A stretch of DNA of 64,000 nt, from positions 243,017 through 307,016 of the forward strand of contig NZ_JAKLTQ010000003.1 of assembly GCF_022012395.1 (NCBI RefSeq), read 5' to 3'. Source of the DNA: Arthrobacter hankyongi. Lineage in GTDB: Bacteria; Actinomycetota; Actinomycetes; Actinomycetales; Micrococcaceae. Of the stretch, positions 37,777 through 46,148 are shown in pieces. A model generated the notes under the pieces. The model searched no databases, was not told the origin of the DNA, and saw only the letters and a list, made by a program, of their open reading frames with translations. Each line of letters begins with the position of its first letter. Position 1 is the first letter of the stretch. Made by a program: the position numbers and the translations under genes.

Positions 37777-37973
37777 CAGGCACCACCACCTAGGATGGTG
37801 GCCAACCGGTCACGCTGGGCATCGCTGAGCGGAGGGGCGGCTGCCACGATGCGTTCAATGGCTGCATCGACGCTGGACGAGACAGGCTTGATAGGGACAC
37901 GAAAGCCTGCGGCGCTATCAGTGGAGGATTCTTTGCGAACCGTTCTTTCGCGGTCCAAAATGGCGGTGGACAT
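37776..37973 (-). CDS. Small mob-operon protein
   Basis: A 65-residue protein with GCAGGAG just upstream and its stop overlapping the mobC-like start by one base. The second half is predicted helical (DAAIERIVAAAPPLSDAQRDRL). No family recognised; the coupling suggests a role in mobilisation or its control. Confidence 0.6.
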   Translation of the reverse strand: MSTAILDRERTVRKESSTDSAAGFRVPIKPVSSSVDAAIERIVAAAPPLSDAQRDRLATILGGGA

Positions 37974-38089
37974 AGTTCTCCTGCAGTAAGTTCTGCAGGT
38001 AGAGAGCCTCGTGCAACCATCTCAGGCTGATCAAAACGAGGAGAGCCACCAGTCGGGGAATCCCTAACCCTTGTTGTTGTTTTCGGGCT

Positions 38090-38138
38090 AAACGTTTGTC
38101 TGACAATTACCCTACGACATCAAACGTTTATCCGACAA
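38090..38138. repeat. Two direct repeats AAACGTTTnTCnGACAA upstream of the mob operon
   Basis: The 17-base sequence occurs at 38090-38106 and 38122-38138, a period of 32. Each starts with the palindrome AAACGTTT, and the first ends in TTGTCTGACAA, itself palindromic. It lies in the 180-base gap between the mob operon and the large serine recombinase, so it may be an operator, part of oriT, or a recombinase site. Confidence 0.7.
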
Positions 38139-38153
38139 GCAGGACGTCTCTTG

Positions 38154-39668
38154 TCACCGCCACATGATCGAGACGGAATCGGGATTGAAGGATTTCATGC
38201 CTCGTGGATGGGGGTAGAGGCGTACTGTGCATAGGGCGCCGATAGTGCTACGGCGTACGCCCAGGTCTCCCGCTTCGAAGGCAGCTGCCGGATCCCGTTG
38301 TCCCAGGACACTGGTATGCGAACTCCCAAGTGAGAGCCGCAGACGCTCGACTTCCAAGGTGTCAATCGCGGCGTTCTCACGGTCGCGAATGCGCTTGAGA
38401 TCAAAGCCTTCGATGAGCTCGTCATCGTAATCCCGCTGCGCCCTGTGAATCCTGGCCCGGTGCTCGTTGATCTCCTCTTTGATCTCCTGCAGACGCGGCT
38501 CATCAGCAGACGGCAGCAGGTCGTGGAGATCCGGAAGCGCGAGTCGCCGCCGGACGACCTCGACAACGAAATCATCGATCTGCTCCCGGGAACGCACGAC
38601 GTGGCCCGCGCATCGATACCGTTGCCCATGCGCCTTCACCGGCTTGTCGCACACCCCGCACCGATACAGGCCCGAGCCAAGGTGCTTCCTGTCGGTTCCC
38701 ACCCGGTTCGTGATGCGCGCCGGGTCGTCGAGCCGGTCCTGGACAGCCTCCCACATCGCGAGGTCCACGATGCTGTCCCATTGACCGAGGATCGGCTCCC
38801 CGTGATCGTCGCGAAGGATCTGGGCCCGCCACGATCGGCGCCGGTCGCCATTGGCGAGCACTTCCTTCGGCGTGTATGTGCTGTATCCGGCGTAGCGCGG
38901 GTTGCGCAGAATCCCCATGACGGTCGACGGCACCCAGGGGTCGTCGTTTGGAACTGGACGGGGTTCGAGACCTTCTTCGGACCGACGCGCATTGCGCTCG
39001 ATCATCAAGGTGCGGTTGTGCCGGGGGAGGGTCGGCAGGGCAGGAAGATCCTTTCCCTCACTGCCTGACAAAGCCGCTGCAATCGCCCGCAGCGATGACC
39101 CTGAGGAGAACGCACCGTAAATCTTCTTGACGGCTTCCGCCTCGTGTTTGATGACGTCGCCGTTGGTGGCGTAGCCGAGGGGACGTACACCCTTCGGGGG
39201 TCTGCCTTGCTGGGCGCGCTGTCGTTGTGCCCGCGACTGTCGTTCTGCCTTGACCTCGATCTCATTGCGAGCGATCGCCGAGAACATGTCGGCTGACAGG
39301 CGGCCGGCCGCCGTTGTGCAGTCGATGTCGGAGCCCTTGGCGAAGGTCAACAGGACATGGTGACGCTGGGCAGCCTCGATGATCCTCACACCATCTGCAC
39401 GGTTGCGTTCGAGGCGGGGCCACTCCTGAGCAACGACGACGTCTATGTGACCTGCCTCGATATCTTTGAGGAGCCGTTCAAAGGCCGGTCGTTTCTTGTG
39501 TCCTTTGCCGGAGATGTCGTTGTCCTCATAAACACCAACGGGTGTCCACCGCCGGGCCGCGATGAGTGCTTCGGCGTCCTCGCGGTGCCTGTCCACGCCG
39601 AGGCGGGTGTTCTCGCGGTCCTGGGAGATGCGCAGGTAGACGGCCGCGCGGCGCTGTTCGGGGCTCAT
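38154..39668 (-). CDS. Large serine recombinase (integrase type)
   Basis: A 504-residue recombinase. AAVYLRISQDREN carries the nucleophile Ser15, DNDISGKGHKKRPAFERLL and ARNEIEVKAERQSRAQRQRA follow, then a recombinase domain (GVRPLGYATNG) and zinc ribbon YRCGVCDKPVKAHGQRYRC, ending in a coiled coil. It could catalyse integration and excision of the element between about 27.6 and 39.7 kb; attachment sites were not found. Confidence 0.92.
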   Translation of the reverse strand: MSPEQRRAAVYLRISQDRENTRLGVDRHREDAEALIAARRWTPVGVYEDNDISGKGHKKRPAFERLLKDIEAGHIDVVVAQEWPRLERNRADGVRIIEAAQRHHVLLTFAKGSDIDCTTAAGRLSADMFSAIARNEIEVKAERQSRAQRQRAQQGRPPKGVRPLGYATNGDVIKHEAEAVKKIYGAFSSGSSLRAIAAALSGSEGKDLPALPTLPRHNRTLMIERNARRSEEGLEPRPVPNDDPWVPSTVMGILRNPRYAGYSTYTPKEVLANGDRRRSWRAQILRDDHGEPILGQWDSIVDLAMWEAVQDRLDDPARITNRVGTDRKHLGSGLYRCGVCDKPVKAHGQRYRCAGHVVRSREQIDDFVVEVVRRRLALPDLHDLLPSADEPRLQEIKEEINEHRARIHRAQRDYDDELIEGFDLKRIRDRENAAIDTLEVERLRLSLGSSHTSVLGQRDPAAAFEAGDLGVRRSTIGALCTVRLYPHPRGMKSFNPDSVSIMWR

Positions 39669-39856
39669 CCAACCAAGCTACGGGATCACAGGTTATTTGC
39701 CTTCTGAACGCCACTGAGTGCGTCATGCAGACGAAACATTCCGATCCCGCCGGATCCCCATGAAGGTGTATCTAAAGCCCCAGCCCAATGTGAGGGCGCC
39801 AGGAATGACAGCCTCCCGAACTCCGCCCAGAGATGACCCGCGACGGGCTTCTCAAT

Positions 39857-39947
39857 AAGCTGTTCCGCGCGTGCGTGGGCGAGATCCGCAGGCCGCGGAC
39901 CCGGCCAACGACAACCGAAGCCGTTCCGCGCGTGCGTGGGCGGGACC
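39857..39947. CRISPR. Two-unit CRISPR-like repeat, 61-bp period
   Basis: GTTCCGCGCGTGCGTGGGCG occurs at 39862-39881 and 39923-39942. With allowed mismatches the repeat extends to about 29 bases (AAGC upstream, GAC/GAT-like downstream), leaving a spacer of about 32. Repeat length, period and the GC-rich hairpin-like core resemble type I-E arrays, but there are only two units and no cas genes in the window, so it may be a remnant or part of the TnpB-linked element. Confidence 0.35.
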
Positions 39948-39986
39948 TGACTGGCCTGCCCGGACGCTGCGCGGAACGTCCGCTCA

Positions 39987-41516
39987 TTACTGAGCGAAGA
40001 TGACCCTTGCGGGCCTGTCAACGTTTCTTCGTCGCCCGTTGCCTGACCGTACCGGATACGGGTTGGCGCGGGGCGGCTCGACGGGCGTTTCATGTCTCCC
40101 GTGAACTATCCCGTGTCTGATGGATACGGGAAGCTCTGCTGTGGCGACGGCCGCTAGGGCGGCGATGTTGATTGCTGCGTTGATATCCCGGTCGAGGGTC
40201 AGGCCGCAGGCATCGCAGTGGAATATCCGTTCCTTGCGGGGCAGTTTGTCTTTCTCTACACCGCAGGCTGAACATCTTTTGCTTGTTGGCTCAAAACGGC
40301 CGATGACCACCAGCCGGGTTCCGGACCAGGCTGCCTTGTACTCGAGGATGCGCCGTATCTGGGCGGGGGCGACATCGAGGATGGACCGGTTGAGCCCGGC
40401 CTTGGCGCGAACGTTCCTGCCGGGCTTCTCGATGGTCCCGCGGGCCGATCGGGTCATGCCCGCGACGTTGAGGTCCTCAATGCCGATGACTCCCCAGGTC
40501 TTGACGAGCCGGTTGGTCAGGTCGTGGGCGTAGCCTTCGCGTTGGCGTGCTTCGAGGTGGGCGAGCCGGCCGATCTTGTGGACGAGCTGTTTCCAGGTGC
40601 GGGATCCTTTCTGTGATCTGGCGAGTTTCCGTTGGAAGCGTGCGAGTTTTTTGGCGTGGGAGGCCTTGATTTTAGGGTTCTCTATCAGCTTGCCGTTGGA
40701 GAGGGCTGCGCGGGTCTTCACTCCCAGATCCACGCCGATGATCCCGGCGGCACGCTTGCGTTTGGACAGGCGCGGCGTAGGGATGGTTTCCACGACGGCA
40801 AGGCTGGCGTACCAGCGGTGGCCGTAACGGCTGACGGTCACGGAGGTGATCTCAACGGTGCCCTTGCGGATCTTCCTCTGCAGGTGCCTGGCATGGTCGT
40901 GGAACCGGACTTCACCGAATGTGGGGATCCTCAGGCGCCTGGTGGTGGCCAGCCGGATGCCCGGTGACTTCCGGTCGTGCGTGATGGTGAAGGAGTCCCG
41001 GGCAACACCGCGCTTCTTGAAAAGCGGGTACCCGACTCTTTTGCCGGCACGGGTCCCCTTGAACGAGGCCAGCCAGTTGTTCCACGCGCTGTCGGCGTTC
41101 CTCATTCCGCCCACGAGTGCACTGCGGTTCACCTCATGGAGCCACGGCTCATGCTCCCGCCCGTCATCGCGAAGACCCGGCACCAGCAATCCGTTCCCGG
41201 CGGCGTCCCGGTGGGCGTTCCGCGTTCCGGTGAGCCAGGTGTTGAAATCAGGCGTTGAGGGGAGGGGGACCTTGATGGTTTTACGGGCCTGCTCCTCGGT
41301 GAGCGCCGCCGGCCCGTACGTGGCAAAGGCTACTTCCTGCAGCCAGCGCTTGTGGCTTTTCTGTTTCGCCGCAATCACGTGGTTGTACATTGCCCGTGCC
41401 GCGCCGGCCCACTGGGAAAGCGTTTGGGCCTGCCGCGGTGTCGGATCAAGTGTGAGGCGGTAGGCGCGGCGAATGACAGTGGTTGCCGGTGCCTCCTGAG
41501 CGTTCATGGAAGGCAA
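39987..41516 (-). CDS. IS605-family RNA-guided nuclease TnpB
   Basis: A 509-residue TnpB. The RuvC-like residues are present: Asp263 in GVDLGVK, Glu347 in IGIEDLNV and the Asp pair in LDRDINAA near 442-444. The zinc finger is C415-x2-C418 and C434-x2-C437. No TnpA transposase gene is adjacent, so it resembles IS1341-type solitary tnpB. The omega RNA would be expected from the 3' end of the gene and downstream (lower coordinates). Confidence 0.92.
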   Translation of the reverse strand: MPSMNAQEAPATTVIRRAYRLTLDPTPRQAQTLSQWAGAARAMYNHVIAAKQKSHKRWLQEVAFATYGPAALTEEQARKTIKVPLPSTPDFNTWLTGTRNAHRDAAGNGLLVPGLRDDGREHEPWLHEVNRSALVGGMRNADSAWNNWLASFKGTRAGKRVGYPLFKKRGVARDSFTITHDRKSPGIRLATTRRLRIPTFGEVRFHDHARHLQRKIRKGTVEITSVTVSRYGHRWYASLAVVETIPTPRLSKRKRAAGIIGVDLGVKTRAALSNGKLIENPKIKASHAKKLARFQRKLARSQKGSRTWKQLVHKIGRLAHLEARQREGYAHDLTNRLVKTWGVIGIEDLNVAGMTRSARGTIEKPGRNVRAKAGLNRSILDVAPAQIRRILEYKAAWSGTRLVVIGRFEPTSKRCSACGVEKDKLPRKERIFHCDACGLTLDRDINAAINIAALAAVATAELPVSIRHGIVHGRHETPVEPPRANPYPVRSGNGRRRNVDRPARVIFAQ

Positions 41517-41578
41517 TGTACCCCGCGGGTATCGCGATGACTAGGGCGTTGGGCGGCGGCCGGAGAGCGTCGCGGCTC

Positions 41579-42781
41579 TCAGCCCTGGCGGCGTCTGGCC
41601 CGTGCGCCGAACGCATCGAGTGCTGCGAGGATCTCCGGCGCCTGCCAGATGCGGTTCCGGCGGCCGGCGCTGCTCTGGGTGAGTACCCCGGCGTCGACCA
41701 GTTTGTCGATCGCGTTCTGCGCGGCAACCTCGCTGATCTGCAGCTCTGCCGCGATGGTCCTGGTGTTCACGACCGACTGGCGGAGCAGGTATTCCTTGAC
41801 CCGGTGCACCGCGGAGTCGCTTCTGGCGACGACCAGGCTGTCCCAGCGCGCAGCCGCAGCCTGGATGTCCCTCACGAGTGCCCGGCCGTTGCGGATCGCA
41901 GCGAACGACGCCTCGGCCACAGCGGTGACGATGGCGTCCGCCTTCCCGGCCCGGTACCCGGTCAGCGCGCGGAAGTAGGCATTGGTGTCCTGCAGGAGCC
42001 CTGCCGATACGGGCACGGTGATGTTGCGGGTCAGGCCGCCGTGGCAGAGCATGCCCTGCAGGAGCGCCCGCCCGGTCCGGCCGTTGCCGTCGGGAAAGGG
42101 GTGGATGGTCTCAAACTGGGCGTGTGCGATCGCCGCCTGGATGAGCACGGGCACGTCGGTGCGCCCGGCGAAGGCGACCAGGTCGGCCATGAGCCCGGAT
42201 ACGCGCGTGTGGTGGGGCGGCACGAACGTTGCGGCGTGCGGCGAGATGCCCCCGCCGCCGATCCAGACCTGTTCGTTGCGCCAGCGGCCGGTGTATTCCG
42301 GCGCGGTGTCCCGCAGCAGCGCCTCGTGCATGGCGAGGATCGAGTTCCCGTCCAGCCGATCGGACAGCTCGATGGCCGCGGTCGTGGCGCGGACGTTCGC
42401 GACGACCAGGCGCGCGTTGTCGGACTTCGACCGGCCGATCTCCGCGAGGGCCACCTGTTGGGCGCTGGAGGTGATGTCCTCCACCTCCGAGCTGGAGGCG
42501 GATTCACTGCGCAGCAGGATCGACGCGAACGGGGCAGCGATCATTCCGGCCTCGGCGTCGAACCGGGCAAGCTCCCGGCTCGCATCATCGGCCAGGGCAA
42601 TCGTCTCCGGGTCCGGCATGACCGGGACCGCCGCGATCAACGGCGGGACGGCGGCCCGGTAGTCGCCGCGGACCTGGAGCAGGGCCCGGCGGGAGGCGAC
42701 TTCGTCACCGGAGCACACCCAGGGGCGGGCTTCGTACCCGGTCGCCGGCCAGGTGCCGGGTGGTCGCCTATCCGTAATCAT
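41579..42781 (-). CDS. Fic family protein
   Basis: A 400-residue protein. The catalytic motif HPFPDGNGRTGR is at 227-238, so AMP transfer to a target hydroxyl is possible. SSSEVEDITSS near residues 96-106 resembles the N-terminal inhibitory helix motif (S/T)xxxE(G/N), with Asp in the last position. A C-terminal winged helix (TRTIAAELQISEVAAQNAIDKLVDAGVL) suggests DNA binding. Confidence 0.92.
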   Translation of the reverse strand: MITDRRPPGTWPATGYEARPWVCSGDEVASRRALLQVRGDYRAAVPPLIAAVPVMPDPETIALADDASRELARFDAEAGMIAAPFASILLRSESASSSEVEDITSSAQQVALAEIGRSKSDNARLVVANVRATTAAIELSDRLDGNSILAMHEALLRDTAPEYTGRWRNEQVWIGGGGISPHAATFVPPHHTRVSGLMADLVAFAGRTDVPVLIQAAIAHAQFETIHPFPDGNGRTGRALLQGMLCHGGLTRNITVPVSAGLLQDTNAYFRALTGYRAGKADAIVTAVAEASFAAIRNGRALVRDIQAAAARWDSLVVARSDSAVHRVKEYLLRQSVVNTRTIAAELQISEVAAQNAIDKLVDAGVLTQSSAGRRNRIWQAPEILAALDAFGARARRRQG

Positions 42782-42793
42782 TACTCAACCATG

Positions 42794-42819
42794 CCAAAGG
42801 CTATGTGCTTAGCCTTTGG
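42794..42819. promoter_or_regulatory. 10-bp inverted repeat upstream of fic
   Basis: CCAAAGGCTA at 42794-42803 and TAGCCTTTGG at 42810-42819 are perfect complements with six bases between. It lies 13 bases upstream of the fic start, between it and the small upstream gene, and may be an operator for the winged helix of the Fic protein, or a stem that tunes translation. Confidence 0.55.
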
Positions 42820-42841
42820 TATGGCGGCATTGCGCTCTCTT

Positions 42842-43063
42842 TTATCTGTTGCGGTGCACGACGGCAGCGCCCTGCTCGTCCGCCTCTGTCCAGGAACGCC
42901 CCGCCTGCGTGAATTCGGCAGCGAGATCCAGGTGGGTCCGGCGTTCTGCGGCCTGCTCATCCCAGATCGCCCGCACTCTCGCCTGACCGCGTTCATCGAG
43001 GTCATCGAATGGTGTCTCACCCGCGAGCACGCGCCCGATGTCGCGCCGGTTCGTACTGCTCAT
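42842..43063 (-). CDS. Small protein upstream of fic
   Basis: A 73-residue acidic/charged protein (RRDIGRVLAGETPFDDLDERGQ opening) ending 60 bases before fic on the same strand. Small genes upstream of fic are often antitoxins or partners, but this one lacks a clear inhibitory motif and the Fic protein seems to have its own. Function unknown. Confidence 0.6.
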   Translation of the reverse strand: MSSTNRRDIGRVLAGETPFDDLDERGQARVRAIWDEQAAERRTHLDLAAEFTQAGRSWTEADEQGAAVVHRNR

Positions 43064-43246
43064 GGCTACAGGGTAGCGCGAGAGCGTTCCACCGTTCACG
43101 GTGCAGGTGATTCGCGCTCAGCCCAGCCGGTTCGCTGATGCACAGGACACCGTGAACTTCATCAGCCGGCTGGCATCGTCCCGGTGGCATAGACCATAGG
43201 CCGGTAACGGGCGAAGATGGAAACACCTTGCAGTAGGAGGACGCTC

Positions 43247-43981
43247 ATGACGAAGCCGACGAAATACCGCCGGTACGGCAAGGGTTATGTGTTCAATGTG
43301 CTGCGCCGCGAGATTCTGGCTGCACGGCTGAAGGTCACCTTGGACAAGGAGCTGGGGCGCCCGACCTCTGACAAGGTGAAGCGCCTGGCCGCCATGGACC
43401 TGCCGCCGATCGTCAGATCGGACCATCCCGCCGAAAAGGCGACCGGCCGCGGAACCGGCGACCCGGCGAACAAGGACCCGGGCTGCGGTACACGGCGCCG
43501 CGGGATCCTCGCAGCCCGGCTGAAAGTGGCCTTCGGCGAACTGCTGGGACGGGCGCCCTCGCCGCAGATGACACGCCTGTCCAGGATGAAGCTGGCGCCG
43601 ATCGCCGGGCGGCACCATCGCGTCGATGAAGTGGCTGTCCGCAGGACGTACGACCCGACGGACAGGGACCAGGTGCTCTCCACCCTGCGCTCCGAGATCC
43701 TCGCAGCCCAGCTGAAGGAGACCCTCGACGAGCTACTGGGCCGTGAAACCTCGCCGGCCGTGAAGCGCCTGGCCCGGATGAAGCTGCCGCGGATCGTTAG
43801 AACTTACGACCCGACGGACAAGGAGCAGGTGCTGTCCACCCTGCGCGGCGAGATCCTCGCAGCCCAGCTGAAGGAGACCCTCGACGAGCAACTGGGGCGT
43901 AAGACCTCGCCGGCCGTGAAGCGCCTGGCCCGGATGGAGCTGCCGCCAGTTACCAGGGCGAACGATTGGGACATCAAATGA
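43247..43981 (+). CDS. Tandem-repeat protein, four 52-residue units
   Basis: A 244-residue protein from ATG 43247 with AGGAGG upstream. It consists of four copies of a unit of about 52 residues with core EILAAQLKETLDELLGR then TSPAVKRLARMKLPRIV. Units 3 and 4 (from about 43640 and 43796) are nearly identical in DNA, with a period of 156 bases; units 1 and 2 are more divergent. No family recognised. Each unit looks like two or three helices. The stop overlaps the next ATG (ATGA). Confidence 0.75.
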   Translation: MTKPTKYRRYGKGYVFNVLRREILAARLKVTLDKELGRPTSDKVKRLAAMDLPPIVRSDHPAEKATGRGTGDPANKDPGCGTRRRGILAARLKVAFGELLGRAPSPQMTRLSRMKLAPIAGRHHRVDEVAVRRTYDPTDRDQVLSTLRSEILAAQLKETLDELLGRETSPAVKRLARMKLPRIVRTYDPTDKEQVLSTLRGEILAAQLKETLDEQLGRKTSPAVKRLARMELPPVTRANDWDIK

Positions 43982-44211
43982 CGTACCGCAGGACGTACGA
44001 CCCAAATGACCGGGAACAGGTTGCCGCTGTGCTGCGCAAGGAAATCCGCGCTGCGCGTCTCAAGATGACGCTGGACAAAAAGCAGGGCCGTGAGACCTCT
44101 CCGCAGGTGAAGCTGCTGGCCGGGCTGACCCTGCCGCCGCTCGTCAGGCAGGTCCCTCGTGCCCGTAATGCCCAGGCCGATGAAGGCGGGCCGGCCGCCG
44201 CCACGGAGTAG
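43978..44211 (+). CDS. Single-unit paralogue of the tandem-repeat protein
   Basis: A 77-residue protein holding one copy of the same unit (RRTYDPNDREQVAAVLRKEI, then RAARLKMTLDKKQGRETSPQ) and an Ala-rich tail. It is coupled to the upstream gene by a four-base overlap, so the two may have been one gene with five units. Confidence 0.65.
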   Translation: MTYRRTYDPNDREQVAAVLRKEIRAARLKMTLDKKQGRETSPQVKLLAGLTLPPLVRQVPRARNAQADEGGPAAATE

Positions 44212-44287
44212 GCCCTCCGCGGCATCCACCAGGAAGCTTCGCTATCTAGTGCGACGTTGCGACCCAGGCCGTGGCCAGAGCTTTGGC

Positions 44288-44563
44288 CTATTCGTCATGG
44301 AGCACATCGTAGGGGTCCCGCCAGCAGGAATCGTCGCGGCTGATGCGGGTGACCCAGGCCGCCGGGATCCAGCGGGTCTCGATGCTGAGGTCGTCGTCCT
44401 GCCACTTCACCTGGACGTAGTGCGGGGTCCAGGCGATGGCCTTGCCGTTGATGGTCTCCATCTCCATGCCGACCCGGATGTACGGCTCGCGGTTGTACCT
44501 GGGCCGGGTCACCGGCTCCTTCTCGAAGTCCGGCGCGCCTGAATCGCAGGCATGCACGGTCAC
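44288..44563 (-). CDS. Small hypothetical protein
   Basis: A 91-residue protein with YIRVGMEMETINGKAIAWTP and VKWQDDDLSIETRWIPAAWV, a beta-rich pattern like small phage or plasmid proteins. No family or partner is recognised. It is divergent from the DUF4238 gene. Confidence 0.6.
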   Translation of the reverse strand: MTVHACDSGAPDFEKEPVTRPRYNREPYIRVGMEMETINGKAIAWTPHYVQVKWQDDDLSIETRWIPAAWVTRISRDDSCWRDPYDVLHDE

Positions 44564-44601
44564 CAGACCTTCTTGACCCTAACTGTGGGAGGATGCCAAG
44601 C

Positions 44602-45672
44602 ATGGCAGGCAAGGGCAATACGGCAAAGCTCCACCACTACGTGCCTCAGGGGTACCTTCGGGGATTCGCTACCGAAAAGGGGCGAGTCACTGCCGTACCC
44701 CTTGACCGCTCCCGAAAACCGTTCACCTCGTCAGTGAAGAACGTGGCGGCGCAAACGCACTTCCACACGCTGGAAGAGTTGGAGGAACCTGACGAGTTCG
44801 AGAAGGCGTTGAGCGGGGTCGAGGGGGAGGCCCTTAATGTCCTGGGGAAGTTCGAAAGGAACGAGTTCCCCCTGTCAGAGGCCGATCGATGGGCGTTCTC
44901 CTACTACATGGCGCTTCAGAGCGTGCGCGGACCGGACACTCGCAAAACCATGGAACACCTTCGGGCCCAGTTCCTTCGCCTCGAGATCGGCGCCGGCGGG
45001 CGTAAGAATGTTGGTAGCTGGATTAAGAAGAATCTTGGCTTCGATTCCTCTCCGGAGCAGGAAGAGCTCCTCTGGGCCGAGGCGACCCAGCCTGGCGGAC
45101 CACCGATCAGCTTCTCAAACCTTTCACATATCCAGCACATGCTAGATACAGCTGAAAGTTTGACACCCTACTTGGCAACCAGGCCATGGAGCCTCGTGCG
45201 GTTTCAGCGACGTTCACTGGTCACCTCCGACGCCCCTGTGAGCCTGATCCGCAACCCGCAGGACGAGGCGTGGGCAGGTGTGGGCTTCATGACAGCATTG
45301 GGCATCGCGTTCCCCCTCACGCGAAAGATCGGGCTACTCATGAGCGATCCGACGGTGATGCTTGAGGGCCTTGAACCAGACAACCCACGAGTTCAGGAGA
45401 CCAGAAGCGCTGTTCTCAGGGGAGAATTCGACCGCATACAAACCGGCACAACAGCCATGGAGAAGCTCTTCAACGAGCATTCGGCGCACTCGGCGAGGGA
45501 ATACGTCTTCCATCACCCCGAGGACGAGATGTTCGTGCCAGATGAACTTCCCGAGCCGAACCTGATCAACATGCGCGCCAGCGGACTCGTGGACGCAGAT
45601 TTCGACGGCAAACCGTGGTTTGGGGTGTCGGACACGCAGGAAACTAAGCATGAGGAATCCGAACATGCGTGA
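44602..45672 (+). CDS. DUF4238 domain protein
   Basis: A 356-residue protein. The N-terminal KLHHYVPQGYLRGFATEKG is the DUF4238 signature. No catalytic function is established for the family. ATG 44602 is chosen because GGGAGG lies at a better distance than from ATG 44593. Base use is less GC-biased than the core, consistent with acquisition. Confidence 0.82.
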   Translation: MAGKGNTAKLHHYVPQGYLRGFATEKGRVTAVPLDRSRKPFTSSVKNVAAQTHFHTLEELEEPDEFEKALSGVEGEALNVLGKFERNEFPLSEADRWAFSYYMALQSVRGPDTRKTMEHLRAQFLRLEIGAGGRKNVGSWIKKNLGFDSSPEQEELLWAEATQPGGPPISFSNLSHIQHMLDTAESLTPYLATRPWSLVRFQRRSLVTSDAPVSLIRNPQDEAWAGVGFMTALGIAFPLTRKIGLLMSDPTVMLEGLEPDNPRVQETRSAVLRGEFDRIQTGTTAMEKLFNEHSAHSAREYVFHHPEDEMFVPDELPEPNLINMRASGLVDADFDGKPWFGVSDTQETKHEESEHA

Positions 45673-45801
45673 GTGAACTTGCCCCTGCTCGGTCTGTCAC
45701 GCACCACCGCAATTTACCCAACTTAAAGAGTAGTGACCAGATCTCGGGTTTTGGTTGTCGACTTCAAGCGATCTAGTCTTCTTGCACGGAAAGGAGAACC
45801 A

Positions 45802-45918
45802 ATGGACCTCGAAGACGCTCCACACGGTGAATGCATTAGTTGTGGAGCTACTACTTTTTTGTGGTGCCAGGAAGTGGACAACTGGCACTGTACAAGTTGT
45901 GACACTGACTGCTCGTAG
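45802..45918 (+). CDS. Very small zinc-ribbon protein
   Basis: A 38-residue protein with AAAGGAG eight bases upstream. It carries two cysteine pairs, ECISCGATTF and HCTSCDTDCS, spaced as in a zinc ribbon. Function unknown; the strong ribosome-binding site and cysteine pattern support a real gene. Confidence 0.6.
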   Translation: MDLEDAPHGECISCGATTFLWCQEVDNWHCTSCDTDCS

Positions 45919-46022
45919 GTGCAGCGTAGGGGATTGACACCCGTGCTCGTGGTGTGACTGCCGTGCGCCGGTTTAGGGTGTCGGTCGACTGCACTGGAAG
46001 TCGGTTACTCGTGAAAGGAGGC

Positions 46023-46148
46023 ATGGTGGACCGAGAAGAACTAAAGGCCTCGATTGATGACCTGATGCGCAAGTATCAGGACGGTGAGATCGACGGCGAG
46101 ACCTACGCGCAAGAGATGATGGAATTGACCGCCTCGGCGCAGGAGTAG
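46023..46148 (+). CDS. Very small acidic helical protein (SHOCT-like)
   Basis: A 41-residue protein with AAAGGAGG six bases before the ATG. LKASIDDLMRKYQDGEIDGE resembles the SHOCT short helical motif. Alone it cannot be assigned a role. Confidence 0.55.
   Translation: MVDREELKASIDDLMRKYQDGEIDGETYAQEMMELTASAQE

Noticed and set aside
27574..39780. Attachment-site repeats bounding the island
   Set aside because: No convincing direct repeat was found by eye between the ychF downstream region and the region behind the large serine recombinase.
39857..39947. A functional CRISPR-Cas system
   Set aside because: Only two units exist, no third copy is found 61 bases to either side, and no cas gene is in the window. 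Kept only as a CRISPR-like repeat.
38154..41516. IS607-type element formed by the serine recombinase and TnpB
   Set aside because: The recombinase is of the large type with an N-terminal catalytic domain, zinc ribbon and coiled coil, unlike the small IS607 TnpA with an N-terminal DNA-binding domain.
42781..43020. Alternative 79-codon frame over the small gene upstream of fic
   Set aside because: It runs through the palindrome up to the fic start and has less protein-like composition than the 73-codon frame with an ATG at 43063.
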